Part shown: positions 54,724 through 64,000 of the stretch, one piece after another
How positions within the stretch are numbered: position 1 is the first letter of the stretch
Layout: every line of letters begins with the position of its first letter
Assembly (NCBI RefSeq): GCF_016890225.1
Contig: NZ_JAFELM010000031.1
Coordinates: 1 to 64,000 of the forward strand
Source: Bacillus suaedaesalsae
Lineage (GTDB): Bacteria > Bacillota > Bacilli > Bacillales > SA4
DNA length: 64,000 bases
Direction of reading: 5' to 3'
Program-made: the position numbers and the translations under genes
The notes under the pieces: generated by a model
Databases searched by the model: none
What the model was told of the DNA's origin: nothing
Seen by the model: only the letters and a program-made list of their open reading frames with translations

Positions 54724-56460
54724 TTATAACATCTCCTTACTTCTGTTGTGAACTTCTTTAGGTAGGAATGGATCACCGTTATATTTTAATAGAGATGAAA
54801 TCTTTTCACCGTAACCAACGTTCATTTTCATAATGTTTGCTAATTGACCAGTTGCATTATTCTCAACAACAACAACCTTTTTAGCAGACTTTACTAATGG
54901 AAGAATTTCTTCCGTTGGGAATGGGTGTAGTAAACGTACATGTGCATGGTTTACTTTGATTCCGTCATTTTCTAAACGACCCATCGCTTCTTCAATCGCC
55001 CCACGAGTAGAGTTAAAACCTACAAGAAGTAAATCAGCTTCTTCATGTGTTGCATTTACATGAACAGGAGTGTTGAATTTAATGTTATCTAGCTTACGCA
55101 TACGCTTATCCATTTGATCATCACGGTTCGAAGTTGACTCTGATGGTCTACCTGTTTGATCATGTTCTACACCAGTTACGTGGTGAATTCCATGCTTCAT
55201 ACCAGGGATTACACGAGGTGATACCCCATCTTCTGTCACTTCGTAACGCTTAAAGTATTCTTTGTTTTCGATTTCTGGCAGTTCTCCAGTTTGAAGCTTA
55301 CCACGACGAATTTCAATCTTATCATACTCTAACGGTTCAACTGTTTGCTTCCCTAATGATAATTGAAGGTCAGTTAAAAGGATTACAGGTACTTGATATT
55401 CTTCTGCAATGTTAAATGCATCGATAATATCATAGAATGCTTCTTGAACTGTACTTGGTGCCATTACCACTTTTGGAATTTCACCATGTGTACCATAAAT
55501 CATCGCCATTAAGTCAGATTGCTCTTGCTTCGTAGGTAATCCAGTTGAAGGACCTCCACGTTGCGTATCAACAATTACTAATGGTTGCTCTGTAATACCA
55601 GATAACCCGATTGCTTCCATCATTAAAGATAAACCAGGACCAGCAGAAGCTGTTAATGCACGAACACCAGCGTAGTTCGCACCGATTGCCATTGTACATG
55701 CTGCAATCTCATCTTCTGTTTGGATAACAGTTCCACCGAACTTAGGAAGTTTTTTAATTAAATACTCCATAATTTCTGATGCTGGTGTAATAGGATATGC
55801 CGGCATGAAGCGAGCTCCACCTGCTAAAGCACCCATAGCGATTGCATCGTTACCAATTAGGAATAGACGTTTTTTGCCATCAGCTTTTTCAAGCTTCATT
55901 GTTTGCATGTTGTCACCAGCTTGGCTCGTAACAAATTCAAATCCTTTTTGAATGGCTTCCATATTCTTATCAACGATTTGTTGACCCTTACGTCCAAAGA
56001 TTTCTTGAACTACTTCTTTGAAGACATTAATGTCAAGATCCATAACTGCACTACTTGCACCAATCGCAACCATGTTCTTCATTAAAGAAGTACCTAGTTC
56101 TGTTGCAATTTCAGTGAATGGAACTGAATATAGCGTTACTGTTGAACTATCAGGAATAGTCGGCTCGAATTTTGCATCTGCAATAACAATCCCACCATCA
56201 CGTAATTCATGGAAGTTCACATCAATTGTTTCTTGGTCAAATGCTACTAAAATATCAAGATCATCAGAAATTGAACGAACTTGAGTCGTGCTTACACGAA
56301 TTTTATTGTTAGTATGACCACCTTTAATACGAGAAGAGAAATGGCGATACCCGTATAAATAATAACCTAAACGATTTAATGCAATTGAGAAGATTTCACC
56401 TGTACTTTCAATACCTTCCCCTTGCTGTCCTCCAACTTTCCATGAAAGTTGATTGATCAT
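54724..56460 (-). CDS. korA: 2-oxoacid:ferredoxin oxidoreductase, fused gamma-alpha subunit KorA
   Basis: A 578-residue protein. The N-terminal 190 residues form the gamma (coenzyme A-binding) domain (GGQQGEGIESTGEIF, RHFSSRIKGGHTNNKIRVS). The alpha domain has PAYPITPASEIMEYL (near 218), ASAGPGLSLMMEAIGLSG and TQRGGPSTGLPTKQEQSDLM. It is first of the korA-korB operon and has AAAGGGGTG upstream of the ATG. It is cytoplasmic; ferredoxin is the expected electron acceptor. Confidence 0.94.
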   Translation of the reverse strand: MINQLSWKVGGQQGEGIESTGEIFSIALNRLGYYLYGYRHFSSRIKGGHTNNKIRVSTTQVRSISDDLDILVAFDQETIDVNFHELRDGGIVIADAKFEPTIPDSSTVTLYSVPFTEIATELGTSLMKNMVAIGASSAVMDLDINVFKEVVQEIFGRKGQQIVDKNMEAIQKGFEFVTSQAGDNMQTMKLEKADGKKRLFLIGNDAIAMGALAGGARFMPAYPITPASEIMEYLIKKLPKFGGTVIQTEDEIAACTMAIGANYAGVRALTASAGPGLSLMMEAIGLSGITEQPLVIVDTQRGGPSTGLPTKQEQSDLMAMIYGTHGEIPKVVMAPSTVQEAFYDIIDAFNIAEEYQVPVILLTDLQLSLGKQTVEPLEYDKIEIRRGKLQTGELPEIENKEYFKRYEVTEDGVSPRVIPGMKHGIHHVTGVEHDQTGRPSESTSNRDDQMDKRMRKLDNIKFNTPVHVNATHEEADLLLVGFNSTRGAIEEAMGRLENDGIKVNHAHVRLLHPFPTEEILPLVKSAKKVVVVENNATGQLANIMKMNVGYGEKISSLLKYNGDPFLPKEVHNRSKEML

Positions 56461-56514
56461 GTGTACTACACCCCTTTGGATTCCGTTACTTCTATCAAAT
56501 TATAGTATTAGAGA

Positions 56515-56634
56515 TGTTCAAAAAGTCCAAGCCACACTTACGTTTTATAGATAAGAGTATCTTTTGTCACTTATAAGAAGTCGCCAACATGCAAAAGATT
56601 TTGCCTTTTATCACAACTGGCAACTTTTTGAACA
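56515..56634. repeat. 120-bp element with 12-bp terminal inverted repeats
   Basis: TGTTCAAAAAGT (56515-56526) and its exact complement ACTTTTTGAACA (56623-56634) bound a 120-bp segment without a coding frame. The rest of the 350-bp gap between korA and the dipeptidase gene is A/T-rich and shows no other feature. Confidence 0.6.
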
Positions 56635-56809
56635 CACTTTTAGTTTAGCACTTTATTAATAGATACTCTAAATAAAAGCCCTAATTAATTATGTACTAAA
56701 CGCTTACAATTCTAGACCTAACCTTTAAAAAAAGCAACCCTTTGACGTCAATTATTGACGAAAATATGAATATTTTTTTTATTTTTTGTAATAATTATTT
56801 TTTTACTGA

Positions 56810-57733
56810 TTATTCAGGAAGATGATTCAAAAAATTCTGGTAAATAAATTTCTCAACTTGTACACTACTATAATGTTTCAAAAGCACTTCTATCAACGTT
56901 TCATATTTAGAATAATTCTCTAACCCCACCACAGTGCTTGATATTCCATCAAAATCTGAACCAAAGCCTACATTATTTTCTCCACCCAGTGCGCAAATAT
57001 ATTCAAGATGATTTAAAACATCTTTAATGGTTGCTTGTTCTTTTTCAGATAAAAAATACGGAACGAAATTTATTCCTATCATGCTATCTTTTTCAATTAA
57101 GGCCTTTATTTGATCGTCTGCTAAATTTCGAGGGTGGTTACAGAGTGATATCGAGTTAGAATGAGATGCAATGGGATATTCCGCTAGTTCTAACACATCC
57201 CAAAATCCTTTAACTGATAGATGTGAAACATCTGTCCATACTTTGAATCGGTTATTCTCTTCCACAACCTTCCTTCCAAATAACGATAATCCAGCTCCAC
57301 GCGGCTCTAATATTCCGTCTGCAACAGCATTGCTATAATTCCATGTTAAGCCTACTGATTTAACTCCTAGATGAAATAACGTTCTTAATCTAGTGAGACT
57401 CGTGCCAATGGCATCGCAACCCTCTAAAGCCAGCATTACGCCAATGTCATCATCACCTAGCTTCTCAATATCTTTTTTTGTTTTTACTTGTTTCACTTCT
57501 TTATGAACACTCAATACTTTTTCGTGAAAAAGATTTACCATTTCTAAGGCAACTTCAAAACGGTTCTCATAATTCACCTCTTCTGGAATATAAAGTGCCA
57601 TTAACTGTACCTTACCTTGTCCTTCTTTTAGACGATTTAAATTAGTATGTAGCTGTGGATCGTTCTCGAAGTCTAGATTTGGATTCATCCAAAGTTTATA
57701 CAAAACATCACAATGAGCATCGAATACCTTCAC
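56810..57733 (-). CDS. membrane dipeptidase-like peptidase M19
   Basis: A 307-residue metal-dependent hydrolase of the renal dipeptidase family. Metal ligands are visible in DAHCDVLYKLW (His7, Asp9), LALEGCDAIG (Glu near 103), and ASHSNS (His near 192); the segment NHPRNLADDQIKAL and GFGSDFDGI complete the family pattern. Bacterial members cleave dipeptides, often with D-residues. There is no signal peptide or membrane anchor, so it is cytoplasmic. The gene stands alone between spoVS and korA. Confidence 0.92.
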   Translation of the reverse strand: MKVFDAHCDVLYKLWMNPNLDFENDPQLHTNLNRLKEGQGKVQLMALYIPEEVNYENRFEVALEMVNLFHEKVLSVHKEVKQVKTKKDIEKLGDDDIGVMLALEGCDAIGTSLTRLRTLFHLGVKSVGLTWNYSNAVADGILEPRGAGLSLFGRKVVEENNRFKVWTDVSHLSVKGFWDVLELAEYPIASHSNSISLCNHPRNLADDQIKALIEKDSMIGINFVPYFLSEKEQATIKDVLNHLEYICALGGENNVGFGSDFDGISSTVVGLENYSKYETLIEVLLKHYSSVQVEKFIYQNFLNHLPE

Positions 57734-57805
57734 TTTTACTCCTCCTGTTTTAGAAGCTACTTTTTAAACTCTCCCTACCCTTTTAACCTATAATACTAAT
57801 TGCAT

Positions 57806-57840
57806 AAAAGAAAACCTGCTCGCATTGAAGCAAACAGGTT
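57806..57840 (-). terminator. terminator of spoVS
   Basis: AACCTG, a 16-nt partly paired loop and CAGGTT, then TTCTTTT on the minus strand. Confidence 0.6.
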
Positions 57841-57869
57841 GAATGTATGAAAATCAATAAAGATAAGCA

Positions 57870-58130
57870 TTATCTTGGTTCAACAATTAATTTAATTGCC
57901 GTACGCTCTTCGCCATCAATCATAATATCTGTAAAAGCAGGGATGCAAATAAGATCTACTCCACTTGGAGCTACAAATCCTCTTGCAATCGCAACCGCCT
58001 TCACCGCTTGGTTAAGCGCCCCAGCACCGATTGCTTGGATTTCTGCGCCACCACGTTCTCTTAGAACACCTGCTAGGGCACCAGCTACAGAATTTGGATT
58101 AGATTTTGCTGAAACCTTTAAAATTTCCAT
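57870..58130 (-). CDS. spoVS: stage V sporulation protein S
   Basis: An 86-residue Alba-like protein, extremely conserved: EILKVSAKSNPNSVAGALAG, then GGAEIQAIGAGALNQAVKAV and the end GEERTAIKLIVEPR. It affects spore coat assembly and septation in B. subtilis. The ATG at 58130 has AAGGAGGAACTAGAA upstream; the frame from 58151 starts before that site. The gene order ymdB-spoVS is as in B. subtilis. Confidence 0.97.
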   Translation of the reverse strand: MEILKVSAKSNPNSVAGALAGVLRERGGAEIQAIGAGALNQAVKAVAIARGFVAPSGVDLICIPAFTDIMIDGEERTAIKLIVEPR

Positions 58131-58282
58131 TTCTAGTTCCTCCTTGTACATTTCAGTAAATGATGTAAGTTCAATAGAACAGTTAGTAAAATATCATTCC
58201 ACTGATACTATATTCACGAGGAACTTCGTGTATTCCTGCTTGTTTAATGTAATTTTTCTAAAAATTCTAAATAAGGGGAAGT

Positions 58283-59080
58283 TTAAGAGAAAAACGGATG
58301 GTCATCATTAATTAATAGACGTGAAATTGATTTAGCCATCCCTGTTTTAGGGTCTAAATCTATTATTACACCGTTTAATTGGTTTCTTCCTTCTTTCACC
58401 ACTTCAAACCGAACTGGTAACTCGGTTAAAAACTTTTTTAATACTGCTTCTTTTTCTACCCCTAATATCCCATCATATGGTCCTGTCATACCCACATCCG
58501 TTACATAGGCAGTTCCTTTGGATAGAATACGTTCATCAGCTGTCTGCACATGTGTGTGTGTACCAACTACTGCTGACACACGACCATCTAAGTACCATCC
58601 CATCGCTTGCTTTTCACTTGTTGCTTCTGCATGAAAGTCAACGAAGATAAATGGTGTACGCTTTCTCGCTTGCTCAACAAGCTCATCTGCTTTTCTAAAG
58701 GGACAATCAATTGCAGGTAAGAACGTTCTACCTTGTAGATTAATAACTGCAACCTCTGTTCCATTTACTTGCAAATATACTATGCCTACCCCAGGATTAC
58801 CTTCAGGAAAATTAGCAGGTCTTACTAAATATTTTGCTTCGTCAATAAACTCAAATACTTCTTTGTTATGCCACGAATGGTTTCCAAGTGTAACGGCCCC
58901 TGCACCCCATTCTAAAAATTGTCGATAAATTTTCCCCGTTATCCCTTTACCGCCTGCCGCATTTTCACCGTTAATTATGGAAATCGTCGGTTTATATTTT
59001 GCCTTCAATTGTGGTAAGTATTGCTGGACCATTTCTCTTCCTGGGGAACTTACAACGTCACCTATAAATAATATTCTCAT
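58283..59080 (-). CDS. ymdB: YmdB, metallophosphoesterase / cyclic nucleotide phosphodiesterase
   Basis: A 265-residue metallophosphoesterase. Metal ligands are seen in IGDVVSSPGR (Asp), NGENAAGGKG (Glu-Asn), GNHSWHNKE (Asn-His), DFHAEATSEKQAM (His near 150) and VGTHTHVQT (His-x-His near 175). In B. subtilis YmdB controls the switch between motile and biofilm gene expression and hydrolyses cAMP in vitro. It follows rny on the same strand, as in B. subtilis. Confidence 0.96.
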   Translation of the reverse strand: MRILFIGDVVSSPGREMVQQYLPQLKAKYKPTISIINGENAAGGKGITGKIYRQFLEWGAGAVTLGNHSWHNKEVFEFIDEAKYLVRPANFPEGNPGVGIVYLQVNGTEVAVINLQGRTFLPAIDCPFRKADELVEQARKRTPFIFVDFHAEATSEKQAMGWYLDGRVSAVVGTHTHVQTADERILSKGTAYVTDVGMTGPYDGILGVEKEAVLKKFLTELPVRFEVVKEGRNQLNGVIIDLDPKTGMAKSISRLLINDDHPFFS

Positions 59081-59261
59081 AATTGTAATTCCTTTCCTTG
59101 CTCTACTATGTAATCTACCTTAATAATATGTACGACACCCTTACTAATAATGACTTAATTAAAGAAACTGTGTAAAACAATAATGTTGATTTCTGCGATG
59201 TCCACGCTTTTCAGTCGATGACACCTTCCACTACATTCACATTGTACTTTAATTCAGCAAA

Positions 59262-59297
59262 TAAAAAAATAAAGCGACGAATAATCGCCGCCTTATT
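59262..59297 (-). terminator. terminator of rny
   Basis: On the minus strand AATAAGGCGGCG, a 6-nt loop and CGTCGCTTTATT (two imperfect pairs), followed by seven T. It begins inside the last rny codons. Confidence 0.65.
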
Positions 59298-60858
59298 TTG
59301 CATATTCCACAGCTCTCGTTTCACGAATAACTGTTACTTTAATATGTCCTGGATAATCCAGTTCTTCTTCAATACGCTTTCGAATGTCTCTTGCTAAGCG
59401 ATGAGCATGTACATCATCAACCGTATCTGGTTTTACTAATATACGTACTTCACGTCCAGCTTGTATTGCAAATGACTTCTCCACACCTTCATAGGATTCA
59501 GAAATCTCTTCAAGCTTTTCTAAGCGACGAATATAATTCTCCAACGTTTCGCTTCTTGCACCAGGTCTTGCCGCTGATAATGCATCGGCTGCAGCAACTA
59601 AAACTGCAATAATTGACTTTGGCTCTGTATCACCATGGTGGGAAGCTATACTGTTAATAACAACTGGATGCTCTTTATACTTAGTAGCAAGTTCTACCCC
59701 AATTTCAACGTGGCTACCTTCTACCTCATGGTCAATTGCCTTACCGATATCGTGAAGTAAACCAGCACGACGAGCTAGCATTTCGTCTTCACCTAATTCA
59801 GCAGCCATTAAACCAGAAAGATAAGCAACTTCCATTGAATGCTTGAGAACGTTTTGACCGTAGCTTGTACGGAATTTTAAGCGACCTAGAATCTTAATTA
59901 AGTCCGGATGTAGTCCATGAACGCCAACTTCAAATGTAGTTTGTTCGCCCACTTCACGTATATATTCATCCACTTCACGTCTGGATTTTTCTACCATTTC
60001 TTCAATACGTGCTGGGTGAATACGTCCATCTTGAACTAACTTATCCAGGGCAATACGCGCAGTTTCACGACGGATTGGATCAAATCCTGATAAAATAACA
60101 GCCTCTGGTGTGTCGTCAATGATGAGATCAATACCTGTTAACGTTTCAAGTGTACGAATATTACGACCCTCTCTACCGATGATACGACCTTTCATCTCAT
60201 CATTTGGTAAGTTTACAACGGAGACAGTCGTTTCAGCAACATGATCAGCCGCACATCGTTGAATCGCAAGAGAAAGGATTTCCTTTGCCTTCTTGTCAGA
60301 TTCTTCTTTTGCACGATTTTCACTTTCTTTAATCATCATTGCAATTTCGTGATTTAATTCATTCTCTAATTTTTCAATGATAATATTCTTAGCTTCTTCG
60401 CGAGTTAAGCTAGAGATGCGTTCAAGCTCAGTTTGCTGCTTCTTTATCATCTCTTCCACTTTGCTTTCCATCTCTTCAATTTGCTGTTGTTTTTGGACAA
60501 GCGATTGTTCTTTCTTTTCTTGCATCGATTCACGATTGTTTAACGTATCATCTTTACGATCAAGATTCTCTTCTCTTTGCAATAATCGATTTTCCTGCTT
60601 TTGAAGTTCGTTTCTACGATTACGAATTTCTTGTTCAGCGTCAGTACGAAGAGTGTGAATCTCATCCTTCGCCTCTAACAATGCTTCTTTCTTTAACGCA
60701 TCGGCTTCACGTTTTGCATCCTCGACGATTTGCTCTGCGGAGCCTCTTGCTCCTACAATTTTCGCTTCTGCAATAGATTTTCGAACAAAATATCCAACAA
60801 CTGCACTAATGATCGCGGTTAGCAAAATGGAGATGATAGTAGCGATAGTATTCATCAT
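59293..60858 (-). CDS. rny: ribonuclease Y
   Basis: A 521-residue endoribonuclease that starts bulk mRNA decay in Bacillus. One N-terminal membrane helix (about 5-24) is followed by a long charged coiled coil (about 30-205), a KH RNA-binding domain with [19 protein letters not shown] and an HD domain with [24 protein letters not shown] precedes two adjacent ATG codons (60858 and 60855). It is anchored in the membrane and partners with RicAFT (ricA is in this window). A long leader lies upstream. Confidence 0.97.
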   Translation of the reverse strand: MMNTIATIISILLTAIISAVVGYFVRKSIAEAKIVGARGSAEQIVEDAKREADALKKEALLEAKDEIHTLRTDAEQEIRNRRNELQKQENRLLQREENLDRKDDTLNNRESMQEKKEQSLVQKQQQIEEMESKVEEMIKKQQTELERISSLTREEAKNIIIEKLENELNHEIAMMIKESENRAKEESDKKAKEILSLAIQRCAADHVAETTVSVVNLPNDEMKGRIIGREGRNIRTLETLTGIDLIIDDTPEAVILSGFDPIRRETARIALDKLVQDGRIHPARIEEMVEKSRREVDEYIREVGEQTTFEVGVHGLHPDLIKILGRLKFRTSYGQNVLKHSMEVAYLSGLMAAELGEDEMLARRAGLLHDIGKAIDHEVEGSHVEIGVELATKYKEHPVVINSIASHHGDTEPKSIIAVLVAAADALSAARPGARSETLENYIRRLEKLEEISESYEGVEKSFAIQAGREVRILVKPDTVDDVHAHRLARDIRKRIEEELDYPGHIKVTVIRETRAVEYAK

Positions 60859-61057
60859 TTCACCTCCATTGCTTTAGAGATGTTCAAACGATCGAGAATA
60901 TAGCCCATCTATGCGTTGGTTACTTCACTGATATTAATCAGTAATGTGCGTATCGTTTCATGTACCCCTCATAAGAACAAGGTGACTTAAAGATTACGAC
61001 CTATAACATTATTAGCTAATAACCTCGTATTTGAACAAACTCTTATAATAGTTGAAT

Positions 61058-61087
61058 ACTATAATCGGCTAGCACATGACATACCAA
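61058..61087 (-). promoter_or_regulatory. candidate proximal promoter of rny
   Basis: TTGGTA (61087-61082), 18 bp, TATAGT (61063-61058) on the minus strand, giving a leader of about 190 nt. Confidence 0.45.
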
Positions 61088-61259
61088 TTATATAATTCGA
61101 GTTTCGTTCAATAGTAGCTAACAAATGAATAAGCAAATAGCATGCTGTTAAATGGTGCTACTCAGTAGTAGATGCTCATTTGTTTTTTTGAACATTGGGT
61201 TTCAAATTGCGTAATTTCGCATCTTACAATTTTAATAAGATATAAAAATATACATTTTT

Positions 61260-61288
61260 ATTGTATAGTTGGAAAAATTTATTGTCAA
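61260..61288 (-). promoter_or_regulatory. candidate distal promoter of rny
   Basis: TTGACA (61288-61283), exactly 17 bp, TACAAT (61265-61260) on the minus strand: the strongest promoter match in the 832-bp gap. The rny leader would be about 390 nt, with an ACAAATGA/TTCATTTGT inverted repeat near 61180-61117. Confidence 0.65.
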
Positions 61289-61380
61289 GGGTTGTCCCAA
61301 TTCTCTGAGAATAAGAAATTTCTTTCTCTTTTTAGCTTAGTCAAGTATGACTATACCAAGGTTTTATTATACAAAAGGGG

Positions 61381-61502
61381 CTGTTAAAACAATAACGTTT
61401 AATGGAAGACACTCACCGGATACCACGGACGTCGGTGAGTCCCGCAGGATTCTCGCACCTTCGATAACAATCAACATATAGCCAAATTCTGTACTTTAAC
61501 AG
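61381..61502. repeat. palindromic repeat element upstream of the rny promoter
   Basis: It starts with GCTGTTAAAACA like the 50 kb element, has the GGAAGACACTCACCGG and GGATACCACGGACGTCGGTG core, and ends CTTTAACAG, complementary to its start. It shares its core with the truncated copy at 43886-43960. Confidence 0.6.
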
Positions 61503-61636
61503 TTCTATACGAACAAAAAGTTCAGGGCCCCGCGTTTAGATTCGGGCATAGCAAATATCCAGGAGGGGCTTGGTGCTGGAGCTAGATTAAGAATACATCA
61601 ATACATAAGATAGAATTTTAAACTTTTCTTAAACTG

Positions 61637-61660
61637 AAAAAAAGGAGCATTAAGCTCCTT
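61637..61660 (-). terminator. terminator of recA
   Basis: AAGGAGC, a 5-nt loop and GCTCCTT, then seven T on the minus strand, 31 bp after the stop. Confidence 0.85.
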
Positions 61661-61690
61661 TTCTTTCATTATCACGTTTATAGTCGAAGC

Positions 61691-62734
61691 CTATTCGTCC
61701 AATAAGTCGAATATTTCATCTTTATTTTCTTCTACTGTATTCACTTCATCAAGTTTGTAGTGATCACGGATTTTTTGTTGGACTTCTAAACGAATTTCAG
61801 CATTTTCTTTTAAGAATTGCTTTGCATTTTCACGCCCTTGGCCAAGACGCTCTTCATTATATGAATACCATGCTCCACTCTTTAGAATAATATCAAGGTC
61901 GGAAGCCATATCTACTATTTCTCCAACTCTTGAAATTCCTTCTCCATACATGATATCTACTTCAGCAACGCGGAAAGGAGGAGCTACTTTATTTTTTACA
62001 ACTTTAATTTTTGTCTTATTACCTACAATGTCATTTCCTTGCTTTAATGCTTCAGCACGACGAACTTCTAATCGAACAGATGAGTAGAACTTTAACGCAC
62101 GACCACCTGGAGTTGTCTCTGGGTTTCCGAACATAACCCCAACTTTTTCACGAATTTGGTTGATGAAAATCGCGATTGTATTGGATTTGTTAATTGCACC
62201 TGAAAGTTTACGTAATGCTTGTGACATTAGACGAGCTTGAAGACCAACGTGTGAATCTCCCATCTCCCCTTCAATCTCAGCCTTTGGCACAAGTGCTGCT
62301 ACTGAGTCAATTACAAGAATATCAACGGCACCACTACGAACTAATGCTTCAGCGATTTCTAATGCTTGTTCTCCAGTGTCAGGTTGTGAAAGTAATAATT
62401 CATCTATGTTAACACCAAGCTTTTGTGCGTATACTGGATCCAGTGCATGTTCAGCATCGATAAACGCAGCTTGTCCACCTTTTTGTTGAACTTCTGCGAT
62501 TGCATGAAGAGCAACAGTCGTCTTACCAGAAGATTCAGGACCATAAATTTCGATAATACGTCCTCTTGGATATCCTCCAACTCCTAATGCAACATCCAAA
62601 GCTAATGAACCACTAGGAATAGTTGAGATTCTACGATCTGTTTGTTCACCAAGCTTCATAATGGAGCCTTTACCAAATTGCTTTTCTATTTGTTTTAATG
62701 CCATTTCTAACGCGGCCTGACGATTATTCACCAT
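61691..62734 (-). CDS. recA: recombinase RecA
   Basis: A 347-residue strand-exchange ATPase and LexA co-protease. Walker A is GPESSGKT (65-72), Walker [12 protein letters not shown], with [20 protein letters not shown] and the acidic C-terminal tail ([16 protein letters not shown]). The ATG at 62734 has AAGGGAGGAAAT upstream and gives the normal Bacillus start ([18 protein letters not shown]); the frame from 62794 is too long. The promoter TTGGCA-17-TATAGT lies at 62766-62794 on the minus strand. Confidence 0.98.
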   Translation of the reverse strand: MVNNRQAALEMALKQIEKQFGKGSIMKLGEQTDRRISTIPSGSLALDVALGVGGYPRGRIIEIYGPESSGKTTVALHAIAEVQQKGGQAAFIDAEHALDPVYAQKLGVNIDELLLSQPDTGEQALEIAEALVRSGAVDILVIDSVAALVPKAEIEGEMGDSHVGLQARLMSQALRKLSGAINKSNTIAIFINQIREKVGVMFGNPETTPGGRALKFYSSVRLEVRRAEALKQGNDIVGNKTKIKVVKNKVAPPFRVAEVDIMYGEGISRVGEIVDMASDLDIILKSGAWYSYNEERLGQGRENAKQFLKENAEIRLEVQQKIRDHYKLDEVNTVEENKDEIFDLLDE

Positions 62735-62803
62735 ATTTCCTCCCTTAACTATGAAACTATTATCTACTATACCCTTTTTTTCGTCATTTGCCAAGTAAAA
62801 AGT

Positions 62804-62817
62804 AGAACACTTATTCG
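62804..62817. promoter_or_regulatory. SOS box of recA
   Basis: AGAACACTTATTCG; its complement CGAATAAGTGTTCT fits the CGAACRNRYGTTYC consensus with one change in each half. It lies 9 bp upstream of the recA -35. Confidence 0.75.
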
Positions 62818-62838
62818 GTTATTTTATTTGGTAAATAT

Positions 62839-62883
62839 AAAGGAAAATTCCATTTCCTTGTGAGAGAAATGGAATTTTCCTTT
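62839..62883. terminator. 18-bp hairpin between cinA and recA
   Basis: A perfect stem AAAGGAAAATTCCATTTC/GAAATGGAATTTTCCTTT with a 9-nt loop, 25 bp after the cinA stop. The T tail on the minus strand is poor, so termination may be partial and some recA transcripts may start at cinA. Confidence 0.65.
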
Positions 62884-62908
62884 AACTTTATAGTGATTAA
62901 ATTATTTT

Positions 62909-64000
62909 TTATTGATTTAAAATTTCTTTTATTAAATACTGACATCCATATTTAACAGAGCGCTCTCTTATATTTTCACGGCTACCAGCTAACGATAACG
63001 GATATATTTTCACATTATCATTAGGAAGTGCAATGCCAATATAAACAGTACCAACAGGTTTTCCTTCAGAAGTGTCTGGTCCCGCTACTCCTGTAAAGCT
63101 AATCCCAATGTCTGTATTCATCAGCCTTTTCACATTTAAAGCAAGCTCGCTAGCACATTGCTCGCTAATCGCCCCATCGTTTTCAAGAGTAGCTTTTGAA
63201 ACATGTAAGATAGAACGTTTTGATTCATTCGAATAGCAAACCACTCCACCTTGAACAACACTTGAAGCACCTTTAATTGCAGTTAAATACTGAGAAAACA
63301 AACCTCCCGTTAAACTCTCTGCACTAGAAATAGTTAGTTTCTTTTCCTTTAAAACTTTCATTGCTTCATTAGGCAGAGTTGTATCATTATAACCAAAGAA
63401 AAACTGACCAACACGTTCTTGGATTAGTTTTTCAACTACATCCAGAAGAGTTGTTGCCCTTTCTACCGTTGAATGTTTTGCAGTTAATCGGAGTGTTACT
63501 TCATTTTCTCCAGCTAAAGGTGCAATGGTTGGATTCGTCTGTGAATCTATTAAATCTGCTATATCTGTCTCTAATTGTGATTCTCCAATTCCGAAAAAGC
63601 GAAGAACACGAGATTCAATTACTTCGATAATTTTCATTTCCTGTAGAATGGCTTGTCTGCCAAACTCAAGAAACATTGGCTGCATCTCTTTTGGAGGTCC
63701 TGGTAACAGCATATAGTTCATTTCTTTTATAGAAAGGAACATACCCGGTGCCATTCCATTTTTGTTTGGCAAGACGATAGAACCTTCTAAAACGAGTGCT
63801 TGTTTTTTATTATTTTCAGACATCGCTCTGTTTACTTTACGATAATAATCCTCAATCGATTCTAGCGCTTCTTGATCCATACGTAATTTTTTCTCAAGCA
63901 CTGAAGCGATTGTTTCTTTCGTTAAGTCATCCTTTGTAGGACCAAGACCGCCGGTGAAGATTAATAAGTCGGCACGAGTTTGTGCAACGTTTATGGCTTT
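62909..64000 (-). CDS. cinA: CinA, competence/damage-inducible protein (5' part beyond the window)
   Basis: The frame is open from the window edge at 64000 to the stop at 62909 (364 codons). The N-terminal MoaB-like domain is missing its first residues; [25 protein letters not shown] and [13 protein letters not shown] are visible. The C-terminal CinA domain has [20 protein letters not shown] and [20 protein letters not shown], as in nicotinamide mononucleotide deamidases. It precedes recA as in most Bacilli. The automated ATG at 63901 is internal. Confidence 0.95.
   Translation of the reverse strand, partial: KAINVAQTRADLLIFTGGLGPTKDDLTKETIASVLEKKLRMDQEALESIEDYYRKVNRAMSENNKKQALVLEGSIVLPNKNGMAPGMFLSIKEMNYMLLPGPPKEMQPMFLEFGRQAILQEMKIIEVIESRVLRFFGIGESQLETDIADLIDSQTNPTIAPLAGENEVTLRLTAKHSTVERATTLLDVVEKLIQERVGQFFFGYNDTTLPNEAMKVLKEKKLTISSAESLTGGLFSQYLTAIKGASSVVQGGVVCYSNESKRSILHVSKATLENDGAISEQCASELALNVKRLMNTDIGISFTGVAGPDTSEGKPVGTVYIGIALPNDNVKIYPLSLAGSRENIRERSVKYGCQYLIKEILNQ

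Overview
This is a low-GC Firmicutes chromosome segment from an endospore-forming member of the Bacillaceae. The evidence is spore genes (sspP, cotE, spoVK, spoVS, sirA, a Spo0E-like gene), strong GGAGG ribosome binding sites, and a long run from cinA and recA at the right edge down to tkt and the ccd genes that follows the Bacillus subtilis cinA-recA-rny-ymdB-spoVS-miaB-ricA-cotE-mutSL-hfq-miaA-spoVK-hflX-glnRA-lexA-yneAB-ynzC-tkt-sirA-yneF order. Most genes and the 16S rRNA lie on the minus strand, so replication probably enters from the right. The species cannot be named from this window.

Left edge to about 11 kb: the 5' end of a 16S rRNA gene and its leader, then a selenium island. It holds selA, a SelW/Rdx-type selenoprotein with an in-frame UGA, selD that is itself a selenoprotein (UGA codon 17), selB, and a selenocysteine tRNA divergent from selB. 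Between selD and selB lie a PhnCDE-type ABC importer and a glycosyltransferase whose TTG start overlaps the end of selB. Standard ORF calling misses the selenoprotein and truncates SelD. mnmH (tRNA 2-selenouridine synthase) sits at 30.4-31.5 kb, so selenophosphate made by SelD feeds at least two sinks, selenocysteine and selenouridine. The glycosyltransferase hints at a third, a selenosugar.

11-31 kb is the accessory half. It has small membrane and zinc-ribbon proteins, a diguanylate cyclase, a decayed LysM gene, a complete NAD salvage operon (nrtR-pncA-pncB-nadD-nadE) with its own regulator and a palindromic operator, the proline operon proC-proB-proA, the cytochrome c maturation genes ccdA/ccdB/ccdC with an orphan MrpB-like gene inserted among them, a heterodimeric ABC exporter, and an IS1182-like transposase remnant.

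31-64 kb is core Bacillus: yneF, sirA, tkt, ynzC, the SOS genes yneB-yneA/lexA with three SOS boxes, the glnR-glnA operon with GlnR operators, ynbB, hflX, a TRIC-type channel, spoVK, hfq, miaA, mutL, mutS, cotE, ricA, miaB, the 2-oxoacid:ferredoxin oxidoreductase korAB, a membrane dipeptidase, spoVS, ymdB, rny, recA and partial cinA. The larger gaps here (43.9, 50.1-50.5, 56.5 and 61.4 kb) carry palindromic repeat elements of the kind scattered through Bacillus genomes.

Starts were moved from the longest ORF to the codon with the best ribosome binding site wherever that was clear. All functional calls come from reading motifs and remembered family members; no database search was run.
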